Positions 1-8,032 of a stretch of 64,000 nucleotides of DNA are shown in pieces. The position numbers were made by a program, and so were the translations under genes. The DNA comes from Chloroflexota bacterium (GTDB lineage Bacteria > Chloroflexota > Chloroflexia > Chloroflexales > Herpetosiphonaceae). Below the pieces are notes generated by a model. That model saw only the letters and a list, made by a program, of their open reading frames with translations, searched no databases and was not told the DNA's origin. Position 1 is the stretch's first letter; every line of letters begins with the position of its first letter. Where the stretch lies: assembly GCA_020161265.1 (NCBI GenBank), contig JAIUOC010000008.1, forward strand, positions 186,001 to 250,000, written 5' to 3'.

Positions 1-9
1 TTGTTGCAA

Positions 10-50
10 ATCTTAAAACCAACAGCGGATGGAATTCCATCCGCTGTTGG
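10..50 (-). terminator. Rho-independent terminator of the secreted repeat protein gene
   Basis: A perfect 32-base palindrome (16-bp arms, 19-50) is followed on the minus strand by TTTTAAGATT. It lies 43 bases beyond the stop codon of the gene ending at 93. Confidence 0.75.
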
Positions 51-92
51 CTGTTCTCAATGCTGTGTGGAGGAAACCGATGGCGAACTGGC

Positions 93-830
93 TTATTTAG
101 TCAAGGCTTCGCGAGCGCGTTCGAGTTCAGTGTTCAAGCGTTCTTCGCCTTTGGTGCGCAAGTTGGCGATAATATCATCAACGGTTTTGCCATTGGCTTG
201 AGCAACTTGCTCTAAGGTTTTGCCTGCTTGCACTTCGGCTTGAACTTGCTCAACGGTTAGGCCTGTTACATCGGCGGTTGCTTGAACCAACAGGTGTTGG
301 CCACGACCACCGCGACCTGGGCCTTTGTCAGCGACAACGCCTTTTTGGTTCATCAAGGTTGGGGCTTCGGTTTTGGCGGTTGCCAAACGTTCGGCCTTTT
401 GGTCTTCAGTAATTTTGCCATTGGTGACGGCTTCGCTCAAGTTGGTTTCCATTTGAGCTACGGCTGCATCAATCACTGCTTGTTCGCTGCTGCCGTTGGC
501 GGTAGCAATTTCGGTCAATGAAGCGCCTTCAACCAATTTGGTGCGCACATCAGCCGTGGTCAGTTTGGTCAAGGCTGCGGTTTGCTCAACCAATTGATGA
601 TGAATGCCCATGCCACCGCGTTGACCCATACCACCGCCACGCCCGCCACGCTTGCCAAACCCAAAGCCTTGGCCTGGATTGGCCGTGGTGCTATCGGGGG
701 TAGTTGGTTGAGTTTGGGTGCTATCAGGGGTGGTGGGTGTTTGGGCTTGGGTGCTGGTTAAGCGTCCACCGACAAACACCAAAGCAAAAGCGATTGCCAC
801 AATTGCCAGCCATTTTCCAATCGTTTTCAT
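93..830 (-). CDS. Secreted protein with two GKTLxEIAxANG-type helical repeats
   Basis: A 245-residue exported protein of unknown function. The start at 830 is chosen because GGAGGC lies just upstream and the protein then begins MKTIGKWLAIVAIAFALVF, a signal peptide ending near AQA. A Thr/Pro/Gln linker and a Gly/Arg-rich stretch (FGFGKRGGRGGGMGQRGG) follow. Two related helical units come next, the first around EGASLTEIATANGSSEQAV and the second around AGKTLEQVAQANGKTVDDI. Such units, with a conserved small-residue turn, recur in secreted proteins of Gram-positives and Chloroflexota (DUF2680/YckD-like is my nearest guess). No catalytic motif or cysteine is visible. It sits alone with its own terminator. 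Confidence 0.8.
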   Translation of the reverse strand: MKTIGKWLAIVAIAFALVFVGGRLTSTQAQTPTTPDSTQTQPTTPDSTTANPGQGFGFGKRGGRGGGMGQRGGMGIHHQLVEQTAALTKLTTADVRTKLVEGASLTEIATANGSSEQAVIDAAVAQMETNLSEAVTNGKITEDQKAERLATAKTEAPTLMNQKGVVADKGPGRGGRGQHLLVQATADVTGLTVEQVQAEVQAGKTLEQVAQANGKTVDDIIANLRTKGEERLNTELERAREALTK

Positions 831-1127
831 AAAAGCCTCCGTTTTGTACCATTGCATTCGTCGCTTGTTCGATATGGCTCTAGCATAAACCACGGCTGTG
901 AAGAGCGTATGAAGAAAAGGATGAAGGATGAATTATGAGGGATGAAGCTGAAGGAAAGGATGAAGGATGAATTATGAGGGATGAAACTATTCGTGGAATT
1001 TGTGCAATTCGTGGCTCAAAACCTAAATGTTGCGTCCCTTCGTGTGGCTTCGTGCTCTTCGTGCTCTTCGCGGTTTCGGCCTTTCGCGTGGCTTCGTGTC
1101 CTTCGTGGATCACATTACGCTCACTAC
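831..1127. repeat. Gene-free stretch filled with short repeats
   Basis: It holds two 31-base direct copies of a purine-rich GGATGAA sequence (916-946 and 955-985). A CTTCGTG-type tract follows at 991-1113 and ends TTCGTGTCCTTCGTGGATCA. The tract recurs at 34.2, 35.7, 44.1 and 46.1 kb, always on the plus strand. Reading frames crossing this stretch give only repetitive peptides and are not genes. Confidence 0.7.
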
Positions 1128-1157
1128 TTGACATTTAACCCCAATTAACTTTATACT
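1128..1157 (+). promoter_or_regulatory. Promoter of the DtxR-family regulator gene
   Basis: TTGACA (1128-1133), an 18-base spacer and TATACT (1152-1157) form a good sigma-70-type promoter. The palindromic operator starts at its last base. Confidence 0.6.
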
Positions 1158-1171
1158 TAGGTAGTACCTAA
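1157..1171. promoter_or_regulatory. DtxR-type operator at the regulator promoter
   Basis: TTAGGTAGTACCTAA is a perfect 7+1+7 inverted repeat just downstream of the -10 element. TTAGGT/ACCTAA half-sites resemble those of DtxR-family metalloregulators. A near copy precedes the transporter operon at 1886-1901, so autoregulation and shared control are likely. Confidence 0.65.
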
Positions 1172-1191
1172 AAGAAAGGATTGATAGGTTT

Positions 1192-1863
1192 ATGCGAATT
1201 ACGGCAGGCGTACAAGATTATGTGAAAGCAATTTATACCCTTCAACAAGAGGAAGCGCCTGTCTCCAACGGTCGGCTGGCTAGTTACTTCGGGTTTAGTG
1301 CGCCCACAATTACCGAGATGGTCAAAAAGCTCGAAAGTTTAGAACTGGTTGATTATCAGGCTCGTTATGGGGTGCGCCTCACCGAGATCGGCGAGAAAAT
1401 CGCGCTTGAGATGATTCGCCACCATCGTTTGCTAGAACTCTATTTGGTGCAAGCCCTCGGCATGTCGTGGGATGAAGTTCACGATGAGGCCGAAGTTTTG
1501 GAACATGTGCTTTCTGAAGCGCTGGAAGAACGAATTGCCGAATATTTGGGGCATCCCCAATTTGATCCCCATGGTTCGCCAATTCCGGCCCGCGATGGCA
1601 GTATTCCGCAGCGTGATTCATGCTCCTTGGCTTTGTTGGAGCTGAATCAAATTGCGCGGATCGTCGAAGTTGAAGATCGTGATGCTGCTCGCTTGCGCTA
1701 CTTGGCTGATCTTGGTTTAACTCCCAACAACGTTATTACGATTATTGCCCGAGCGCCGTTTGATGGCCCCTTGACCTTGTGGGTTGGCGCTGAGCAAACT
1801 CAACAGGTGCTTGATTCACGCTTGGCAACGCGGATTCAAGTTCAAATTGAGCGTTCAATTTAG
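1192..1863 (+). CDS. DtxR/MntR/TroR-family metal-dependent transcriptional repressor
   Basis: A 223-residue metalloregulator. The N-terminal winged helix (residues 1-65, with recognition helix around SAPTITEMVKKLESLELV) is followed by the metal-binding dimerisation domain (about 70-140; EMIRHHRLLELYL, EVHDEAEVLEHVLSE, HPQFDPHGSPIP). A C-terminal FeoA/SH3-like domain (about 150-223) makes this the long IdeR/TroR-type architecture. It should sense intracellular Mn(II), Fe(II) or Zn(II) and repress the adjacent transporter. AAAGGATTGATAGGTTT precedes the ATG. A palindromic operator overlaps its own promoter and another precedes the next gene. The gene order regulator-troA-B-C-D resembles the Treponema tro locus, where the regulator is at the other end. 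The metal specificity cannot be read from sequence alone. Confidence 0.93.
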   Translation: MRITAGVQDYVKAIYTLQQEEAPVSNGRLASYFGFSAPTITEMVKKLESLELVDYQARYGVRLTEIGEKIALEMIRHHRLLELYLVQALGMSWDEVHDEAEVLEHVLSEALEERIAEYLGHPQFDPHGSPIPARDGSIPQRDSCSLALLELNQIARIVEVEDRDAARLRYLADLGLTPNNVITIIARAPFDGPLTLWVGAEQTQQVLDSRLATRIQVQIERSI

Positions 1864-1885
1864 ACGCTCTTTTTTACTTGAGTCT

Positions 1886-1901
1886 TTTAGGTATGCCTAA
1901 A
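1886..1901. promoter_or_regulatory. DtxR-type operator upstream of the metal transporter operon
   Basis: TTTAGGTATGCCTAAA has 6-base perfect arms and the same TTAGG/CCTAA core as the site at 1157-1171. It lies 34 bases before the transporter start codon, next to a possible TTGAGT (1878) -35 element. Confidence 0.65.
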
Positions 1902-1934
1902 TAGTTTGTTGTATCGTTAAAATGAGGTAGTTCT

Positions 1935-2852
1935 ATGCAACGAAAAAATCTTTTGGTGCTGCTGGTATTGCTGCTGGTAAGTTGTGGCCCTAGCAGTTTT
2001 GCCCAACAAACCAGTGCTAATCCGCCGCTACGGGTGGCTGCAACCGTGGGCATGATTGCCGATGTCGTCAAGCATGTTGGCGGCGAGCATGTCGAAGTGC
2101 TTGGCTTGATGGGGCCAGGTGTTGACCCACACCTCTACAAACCCAGCGTTGGCGATGTGCGGATTCTCGATGATGCTGATTTGATTTTTTATGGCGGCTT
2201 GGAGCTTGAAGGCCGCATGACCGATATGCTCGAAAAGCTCAATCGCCAAAAACCAACGATTGCCGTCACCAGCCAAATCGATCAAAGCCGTTTGCATGCG
2301 ACTGGTGGCGAATCTTTCGACCCGCATGTTTGGTTCGATGTAATTTTATGGCGCGATACGATTGCCATCATCGTTGAAACTTTGGCAAGCTATGATCCAG
2401 CCCACGCTGCCGATTATCAGCGCAACGCCGCTGCCTATGCCCAAGAACTGACCGCTTTGGATGAGGAAGTTAAGGCCTTGATTGCAACCGTGCCCAGCCA
2501 AAGCCGCGTGCTGATTACGGCTCACGATGCCTTTGGCTACTTTGGCTCAGCCTATGGCTTTGAGGTGCGCGGTTTGCAAGGGTTGAGTACGGCCAGCGAA
2601 GCGGGGGCAGGCGATGTGCAAAGCCTAGCCGAATTTATTCAAACTCGCCAAATCAAAGCAATTTTTGTCGAATCCAGCGTGCCGCAAACCACGATTAATG
2701 CTGTCCAAAAAGCCGTTCAATCACGCGGCTGGGATGTGGCAATCGGTGGCGAGTTGTTCTCCGATGCCATGGGCGATGCTGGCACTGAAGAAGGAACCTA
2801 TATCGGCATGGTGCGCCATAACGTCACCACGATTGTTAATGCGTTGAAGTAA
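1935..2852 (+). CDS. troA: Metal ABC transporter substrate-binding lipoprotein, TroA type
   Basis: A 305-residue cluster A-I solute-binding lipoprotein that captures Mn(II) or Zn(II) outside the membrane and delivers it to the permeases that follow. A short signal peptide ends in the lipobox LLVSC (Cys17). Candidate metal ligands are His66 (DPHLYKP), His131 (DPHVWFD), His198 (TAHDAFGYF) and Asp278 (FSDAMG). His at the third position, instead of Glu as in pneumococcal PsaA, matches Treponema TroA. There is no His-rich loop of the kind seen in many ZnuA proteins. The start is supported by GAGGTAG upstream. First gene of the transporter operon, behind a DtxR-type operator. Confidence 0.93.
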   Translation: MQRKNLLVLLVLLLVSCGPSSFAQQTSANPPLRVAATVGMIADVVKHVGGEHVEVLGLMGPGVDPHLYKPSVGDVRILDDADLIFYGGLELEGRMTDMLEKLNRQKPTIAVTSQIDQSRLHATGGESFDPHVWFDVILWRDTIAIIVETLASYDPAHAADYQRNAAAYAQELTALDEEVKALIATVPSQSRVLITAHDAFGYFGSAYGFEVRGLQGLSTASEAGAGDVQSLAEFIQTRQIKAIFVESSVPQTTINAVQKAVQSRGWDVAIGGELFSDAMGDAGTEEGTYIGMVRHNVTTIVNALK

Positions 2853-2857
2853 TAATT

Positions 2858-2952
2858 GGAGGTCGGTTGTTGGGGCTTGGGGATCGGAAAATATCTGAAA
2901 TAGTGTTTATGTCAAAAATTCACCGATCCCCAGTCCCCAAACCCCGATCTCC
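2858..2952. repeat. 30-base imperfect inverted repeat (GGGGATCGG family) inside the tro operon
   Basis: The left arm (2858-2887) and right arm (2923-2952) pair over about 30 bases with few mismatches around a 35-base loop. GGGGATCGG and CCGATCCCC form the inner ends. It separates troA from the ATPase gene. The same arms recur at 34161-34311. As RNA it would be a large hairpin that could terminate or protect the abundant troA message. Confidence 0.65.
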
Positions 2953-2975
2953 AACGTTTCAAGGAGCCAAACCAT

Positions 2976-3722
2976 ATGAACGCTAGTGCAAAACCGCTTG
3001 CAATTCACGATCTAACTGTGGCCTACCAAGATAAGCCGGTGTTGTGGGATATTGATTTGAGTGTGCCAACCGGCGTGTTGGCGGCAATTGTTGGGCCAAA
3101 TGGCGCTGGCAAATCAACCTTGATTAAGGCGACGCTTGGCTTGATGCCGGTGGCGGCTGGTACGGTCGAGATGTTTGGCCAGCCTTATGCCAAAGCACGG
3201 CGGATGGTTGGCTATGTGCCGCAACGCTCCAGCGTCGATTGGGATTTTCCAACCAACGCCTTAGATGTGGTGCTGATGGGAACTTACGGCCAACTCGGTT
3301 GGATCAAACGGCCCAGCAAAGCTGACCGCGAATGGGCGCTGCATTGTTTAGAGCAACTGGCCATGGCCGATTTTGCCCAACGCCAAATTAGCCAGCTCAG
3401 CGGCGGCCAACAACAACGGGTCTTTTTGGCTCGCGCCTTGGCTCAACGTGCCCAACTCTATCTGATGGATGAGCCATTTGTGGGCGTGGATGCAGTGACC
3501 GAACGCGCGATTATCAGCCTATTGCAACAACTGCGCTCAGACGGAAAAACCGTAATCTGCGTGCACCACGACCTTGATTCAGCGCCTGAATATTTTGATT
3601 GGGTGGCGTTGTTGAATGTACGCATGATCGCTGCTGGCCCAATGAAAACTATTTGGACACCCGAAAATATTAGCCAAACCTATGGTGGCCGAACCCAAAG
3701 CCTGATTCGAGGTGCTGCATGA
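2976..3722 (+). CDS. troB: Metal ABC transporter ATP-binding protein
   Basis: A 248-residue ABC ATPase that powers metal import. It has Walker A GPNGAGKST (near residue 40), a Q-loop region (GYVPQRSSVDWDFP), signature LSGGQQQR, Walker B LYLMDEPF and the switch His in CVHHDLD. The SVDWDFP segment after the Q-loop is typical of the manganese/zinc/iron chelate subfamily. AAGGAG precedes the ATG. Its stop overlaps the start of the first permease gene (ATGA), indicating coupled translation. Together with the lipoprotein and two permeases it completes a TroABCD-type importer. Confidence 0.93.
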   Translation: MNASAKPLAIHDLTVAYQDKPVLWDIDLSVPTGVLAAIVGPNGAGKSTLIKATLGLMPVAAGTVEMFGQPYAKARRMVGYVPQRSSVDWDFPTNALDVVLMGTYGQLGWIKRPSKADREWALHCLEQLAMADFAQRQISQLSGGQQQRVFLARALAQRAQLYLMDEPFVGVDAVTERAIISLLQQLRSDGKTVICVHHDLDSAPEYFDWVALLNVRMIAAGPMKTIWTPENISQTYGGRTQSLIRGAA

Positions 3723-4639
3723 GTATCTTAGATTTATTTCGCGATTACACCTTGCGCAATGTGGCCTTGGGAGCAATGGTTTTAGGCATTGTCAGCGGAA
3801 TTTTAGGCTGTTTTGCGGTGTTGCGTCGCCAAGGTTTGCTGGGTGATGCGCTCTCGCATGCCGCCTTGCCTGGCATCGCCATCGCCTATTTATTGACTGG
3901 CTCCAAAGCGCCGATTGTGCTCTTACTGGGGGCGGGCATTGCTGGTTGGGTTGGCACGCTGGTGATCAATCGTATTGTGCGTGATACCCGGATTAGCGAA
4001 GATAGCGCCTTGGGGATTGTGCTGAGCGTCTTTTTTGGGGTTGGGATTTTGCTGCTGACTTATATTGCCAAGCGCAACGATGCCAACCAAGCTGGGCTTG
4101 ATCGCTTTTTGTTTGGCCAAGCGGCGACCTTGGTTGCCACCGATGTGCTAACGATGAGCATTTTAGGTGGTTTGGCACTGGGCTGTTTGGTGTTGCTGTA
4201 TAAAGAATTTAAGTTGTTGGCGTTTGATCCCGCTTTTGCGGCTAGCCTTGGCTTTCCGCCTAATCGACTCGGTATTTTGCTCACCAGCTTGATTGTAGTG
4301 GCAATCGTAATTGGCTTGCAAACCGTTGGGGTCGTGTTGATGGCGGCCATGTTGGTGGGGCCAGCGGTTGCAGCGCGTCAATGGACCCATCGATTAAGCG
4401 TGATGTTGGTGCTGTCAGGCGTGTTTGGTGCAAGTGCAGGCATCGCCGGAACCATGCTCAGCCTTGGGCAACAGCATGTGCCAACTGGGCCGATGATTAT
4501 CCTGAGCTTAACAGCAATTGTGGCTATTTCACTCTTGTTCGCGCCAGCCCGTGGCTTGGTTTGGTCGAAAATCCGTCAAAACCATTCGCTGAACAACGAA
4601 CCACGCAGCCGCGAAATTCAGCCAGCCAAAGGAGAATAG
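3719..4639 (+). CDS. troC: Metal ABC transporter permease, ABC-3 family
   Basis: A 306-residue integral membrane protein of the ABC-3/ZnuB/MntB family with about eight or nine hydrophobic segments. Family signatures visible are GDALSHAALPGIA (near residue 40), the segment around SEDSALGIVLS and ADVLTMSILGGLAL, and VGVVLMAAMLVGPAVAA in the C-terminal third. It forms one half of the metal channel with the next gene product. The start overlaps the ATPase stop by four bases, and the next permease follows after three bases. The last 20 residues are a polar tail. Confidence 0.92.
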   Translation: MSILDLFRDYTLRNVALGAMVLGIVSGILGCFAVLRRQGLLGDALSHAALPGIAIAYLLTGSKAPIVLLLGAGIAGWVGTLVINRIVRDTRISEDSALGIVLSVFFGVGILLLTYIAKRNDANQAGLDRFLFGQAATLVATDVLTMSILGGLALGCLVLLYKEFKLLAFDPAFAASLGFPPNRLGILLTSLIVVAIVIGLQTVGVVLMAAMLVGPAVAARQWTHRLSVMLVLSGVFGASAGIAGTMLSLGQQHVPTGPMIILSLTAIVAISLLFAPARGLVWSKIRQNHSLNNEPRSREIQPAKGE

Positions 4640-4642
4640 GCC

Positions 4643-5758
4643 ATGAGTAGCACGTTTGCAATTATTCTGACTGGAATTTTGGTGGCAGCTGCCTGTGCCT
4701 CGCTTGGCTGTTTCCTGATTTTGCGGCGCATGGCGATGCTGGCCGACGCGATTAGCCATGCGATTTTGCCAGGCCTAGTAGCAGGTTATTTTATTGCCCA
4801 AGGCCCAAGTTTATTGGCAGGCTTTTTTGGCGCAGCCTTAGCAGGCCTGATTACCGTAGGCTTGGTTGAGTTGCTCAAAAATACCCAGCGCGTCGGCGGC
4901 GAATCGGCAATTGGGATTGTGTTTCCAGCCATGTTTGCCTTGGGAACCTTCCTCGTCTCGAAATATTATGCCGATGTTCACCTTGATGCCGATGCGGTGC
5001 TCTATGGCAACATCGAGTTTGTCGGCTTTGACCATTGGTATCTTGGCGAAACTGATTTAGGGCCGCAATCGCTCTGGATTATGGGCGGCTTATGTTTGAT
5101 TAATCTGATTTTTATTAGTGTGTTTTATAAAGAACTCAAATTGGCCACTTTTGATGCTGGCTTAGCAGCAACCCTTGGTTTTTCGCCAATTCTCATTCAC
5201 TATGGCTTGATGGCGGTAGTTTCAATTACCACGGTTGGCGCATTTACCGCTGTTGGGGCGATTTTGGTAGTGGCCTTGATGATTGTGCCTGCGGCCACAG
5301 CCTATTTGCTGACCGACCGCCTGCCGTGGATGATTGGCTTGGCGATTGCGGCTGGCGCGATTGCCGCAGTTGCTGGCTTTGGCTTAGCGTTTATGCTCAA
5401 CGGCTCGGTTGCAGGCGCAATTGCCACAATTACTGGAGTTGAATTTGGCTTGGCCTTGTTGTTTAGCCCCAAACAAGGCTTGGTTGCTCGGGCACAGCGC
5501 TTGGCTCGCCAACGAATTCAATTTGCTGCTGATACGCTCTTGGTGCACCTGTTGCAACACGAAGGTAGCCCCGAAGCTGCCCATGAAAGCACGATTGGCC
5601 ATTTGCAAAGCGAATTGAAATGGAATAACAAGTTTGCTCAACGGGTGCTTGATCTGGCTCAGCGGCGGAGCTTGGTGCGCTGCCAAGGCCAACAACTTGA
5701 ACTGACGACCAGTGGGCGTGAACGGAGTCAGCAAGTCTTGCAATTAGGTCGTGCCTAG
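4643..5758 (+). CDS. troD: Metal ABC transporter permease fused to a C-terminal winged-helix domain
   Basis: A 371-residue protein. Residues 1 to about 275 are an ABC-3 permease (ADAISHAILPGLVAGYF, ESAIGIVFPAMFALG, TVGAFTAVGAILVVALMIVPAATA). About 95 extra residues follow, are predicted cytoplasmic and read like a winged helix: LLVHLLQHE, then HLQSELKWNNKFAQRVLDLA as turn and recognition helix, then RRSLVRCQGQQLELTTSGRERSQQ as wing and final helix. This layout recalls the Chlamydia YtgC-YtgR permease-DtxR fusion, but the metal-binding dimerisation domain is absent. The tail may sense or bind DNA, or may only look like such a domain. AAAGGAG precedes the ATG, and a strong terminator follows the stop. 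Confidence 0.9.
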   Translation: MSSTFAIILTGILVAAACASLGCFLILRRMAMLADAISHAILPGLVAGYFIAQGPSLLAGFFGAALAGLITVGLVELLKNTQRVGGESAIGIVFPAMFALGTFLVSKYYADVHLDADAVLYGNIEFVGFDHWYLGETDLGPQSLWIMGGLCLINLIFISVFYKELKLATFDAGLAATLGFSPILIHYGLMAVVSITTVGAFTAVGAILVVALMIVPAATAYLLTDRLPWMIGLAIAAGAIAAVAGFGLAFMLNGSVAGAIATITGVEFGLALLFSPKQGLVARAQRLARQRIQFAADTLLVHLLQHEGSPEAAHESTIGHLQSELKWNNKFAQRVLDLAQRRSLVRCQGQQLELTTSGRERSQQVLQLGRA

Positions 5759-5795
5759 CACCGCCCTTCCGCTAGCCACGGTTCCCACCTAGCAG

Positions 5796-5829
5796 AGCCT
5801 ACTCAATGGCGAGTAGGCTTTTGTTTTGT
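5796..5829 (+). terminator. Terminator of the metal transporter operon
   Basis: AGCCTACTC and GAGTAGGCT form a 9-bp stem with a 6-base loop, followed by TTTTGTTTTG. Confidence 0.8.
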
Positions 5830-6136
5830 TGATTCCTACTCATTGATTGTTAGTTGGAGATTGTTTATAACAGAAGGATAGAAAATAAGGGTCTCGGGTT
5901 TACGGATCAACAATCTGTAGCAAAGAGCACCAAGGTTAGGGTGTTGCAATAATCATAACTTTCCACAGGATAAATATTTGGGGGTGCAGGGGGATGAAAA
6001 CCCTCCTGCGTCTCCCGCCTTGAGGCGGGACGGAAGAGTGGTGAACAAGGCTTCCACAGGATAAATATTTAGGAACGCAGGTGGCGATTGCCGATGAATG
6101 ATAATCCAACGGCACGCTGGAACGATCATTTTTGGC
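5830..6136. repeat. Gene-free stretch with a 19-base direct repeat and two small hairpins
   Basis: TTCCACAGGATAAATATTT occurs at 5961-5979 and 6052-6070, 91 bases apart, each followed by G-rich sequence ending in GCAGG. Between them lie two hairpins, GCAGGGGG/CCCTCCTGC (5986-6009) and TCCCGCC/GGCGGGA (6013-6030). There is no convincing reading frame. Confidence 0.6.
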
Positions 6137-6176
6137 AAAAAAAGAGCGCCAATGCGATTGGCACTGGCGCTAGCTC
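6137..6176 (-). terminator. Terminator of the M23 peptidase gene
   Basis: On the minus strand, AGCGCCA/TGGCGCT arms with further internal pairing are followed by TTTTTTT. It lies 15 bases beyond the stop at 6191. Confidence 0.75.
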
Positions 6177-6190
6177 AACAGTTGGTTGAA

Positions 6191-7810
6191 TTAGGGTAGA
6201 TACTTGAGCGGATTAACTGCGGTACCATCGATCTTGATTGTGAAGTGCAGGTGAACCCCAGTTGAGTAGCCACCGCCAGCCCGATCATAGGTGCTGCCCA
6301 TATAGCCGATCAACTGGCCTGCCTCGACCTCTTGGCCTTCGGAAACCACCGGATTCGACATCATATGGCCGTATTCGGTGACCATCCCAGAACCATGGCT
6401 AATTTTGACACAATAGCCATAGCCGCTACACCAACCAGCCTCGATCACCGTGCCACGGCGGGCAGCGGAAATTGGCGTGCCTTTGCGGTTGGCAATATCG
6501 ATGCCGTTATGGAAGCGCCCAACGCTAAAGTTGCGATAGCCAAAACCTGAGGTCAAGTCGCCATAGGTTGGCCAAACCCAAACAGGTGGTGGTGGTGGTG
6601 GCGGCGGAAAGTTATCGGTCTCTTCCAAGGCCGACCAAACTTCCTCGGGAATGCTCACAACTTCGCGGGCAACCCAGGCCACTTCACCATCACTTTGACG
6701 AATTTTGACCCAAACTTCGTGTTTGGCGATTAATTGTAAGCGTTCGCCAGCATTGACCTTGACGATTTTCTCGTAGGCCGTGCCTGGGCCTTCACGCAAA
6801 TTGGTGCGATCAGCCAGCACAATTGCGGCGGCTTGTGATTTTTGGTTGATTGAATCGATTGCGCCGCGCACTGAAACATTTTGCACGCCCGCCAACGATG
6901 CTCCTGGCACGAAAATTTCGCGTCCAGCAATCAAGGCTTGACCCTGATCTAAGCCGTTGGGTGGGAAGGTCATAATCACATCAGCACCAACACTGTAGCG
7001 TTCGGCGATATCGGTGATCGTTTCGCCTTCGCTGACTGTGTGCGGAACCCCCGAAACCCGTGGAATTCGCAAGGTTTCGCCGATCGCGACTGGGCCAGTT
7101 AAATTATTGGCCGCAATCAACGATTCTGGGGTAATTGTATATTTGGCAGCAATATCGGCGATGGTTTCTTCGTTGGCAACCAAGTGGGTTGCAACAAAGG
7201 CCGGGCCACGTTCAGGCGCTGGTTTGATTAAGGCAGGGCCAACATCGACCACAACTTCATGCTCACCGCCACCAACGCTTTGGGGCTGAGTGGCTGAAAT
7301 TGGGATCACAACCCGTTGGAAATTGCCTGCTTCAACTTCATCGACCAATTGGGCAGCGGCTAAAGCTTCAGGAATTGCTTGATTAGTGGCATTATCAGAA
7401 ACTGGATTAAGTGGAAAACCGCGACCCCAAGCCACTACACAGGCGGCCAACAGGATCACGCTATGCGCAACCAAACGGCGTTGAAGCTGCAAACGCTGCC
7501 GCACCGATTGAGCGGCGGCCTTGAATGAGCGCCGTGGTTGTTTTGGCTCAGAAATTGCTTGTGGGGCACGAGTAGGTGTGCCAGCGATTTGCGCCAGCGA
7601 AGATCGCGCAATTGAGGCCGCGCGTTGTTCTTGCTTGCGCCGTCGTTGGGCAGAGCGGCCACCACGATTGAGTGACTCAATCCGGCCAGTATCAGATTTT
7701 TGGCGAAATGCGGTAGTGGTGTGGTTAGGAGCTGGTAGCAAAATAACTTCGGCGTTGTTTTGCGTTTGTGCCCGTTGAACACGTCGCCGCGGAGTTCGCT
7801 TCTCTGTCAT
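6191..7810 (-). CDS. Membrane-anchored LysM-SH3b-M23 peptidoglycan peptidase
   Basis: A 539-residue cell-wall enzyme. The start at 7810 is chosen because GAGGAG lies 10 bases upstream. A long basic, disordered cytoplasmic segment (1-112) precedes one membrane helix (about 113-129, VILLAACVVAWG). The extracytoplasmic part has two LysM-like units (around ETIADIAAKYTITPESLIAA and ETITDIAERYSVGADVI), an SH3b domain (TNLREGPGTAYEKI), a run of prolines as hinge, and a C-terminal M23 domain. The zinc ligands are in HNGIDIAN (His and Asp) and HLHF. It probably cleaves peptide cross-links or acts in envelope remodelling. The 110-residue cytoplasmic extension is unusual for the family and may bind a cell-division or cytoskeletal partner. 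It is a single-gene unit. Confidence 0.9.
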   Translation of the reverse strand: MTEKRTPRRRVQRAQTQNNAEVILLPAPNHTTTAFRQKSDTGRIESLNRGGRSAQRRRKQEQRAASIARSSLAQIAGTPTRAPQAISEPKQPRRSFKAAAQSVRQRLQLQRRLVAHSVILLAACVVAWGRGFPLNPVSDNATNQAIPEALAAAQLVDEVEAGNFQRVVIPISATQPQSVGGGEHEVVVDVGPALIKPAPERGPAFVATHLVANEETIADIAAKYTITPESLIAANNLTGPVAIGETLRIPRVSGVPHTVSEGETITDIAERYSVGADVIMTFPPNGLDQGQALIAGREIFVPGASLAGVQNVSVRGAIDSINQKSQAAAIVLADRTNLREGPGTAYEKIVKVNAGERLQLIAKHEVWVKIRQSDGEVAWVAREVVSIPEEVWSALEETDNFPPPPPPPPVWVWPTYGDLTSGFGYRNFSVGRFHNGIDIANRKGTPISAARRGTVIEAGWCSGYGYCVKISHGSGMVTEYGHMMSNPVVSEGQEVEAGQLIGYMGSTYDRAGGGYSTGVHLHFTIKIDGTAVNPLKYLP

Positions 7811-8032
7811 GGAACGAAGACTCCTCGAATGGTGCTTGGTTGCTGATAGCAATCACGGCTATCGGCATGCATTATGGCATGAATGTGCGTTGCCAAGCCC
7901 ACGCAGTTATGGCAAGCATAGCCTATGCTTAATACTTTGTCAATTTTTACCCTGCTTGCTGGCCGAGAATGCGCTTTTTGCGTAGGAGAATCTTTGTATA
8001 ATGAGTTGAGGATTGTGATGTAAGGAGAGAGT

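Noticed and set aside
880-1134. Minus-strand reading frame of 84 codons
   Set aside because: It runs through the 31-base and CTTCGTG-type repeats; codon use and sequence reflect the repeats, not a protein.
5961-6070. Replication origin with DnaA boxes
   Set aside because: The 19-base repeats do not match TTATCCACA, there are only two, and no dnaA/dnaN is nearby.
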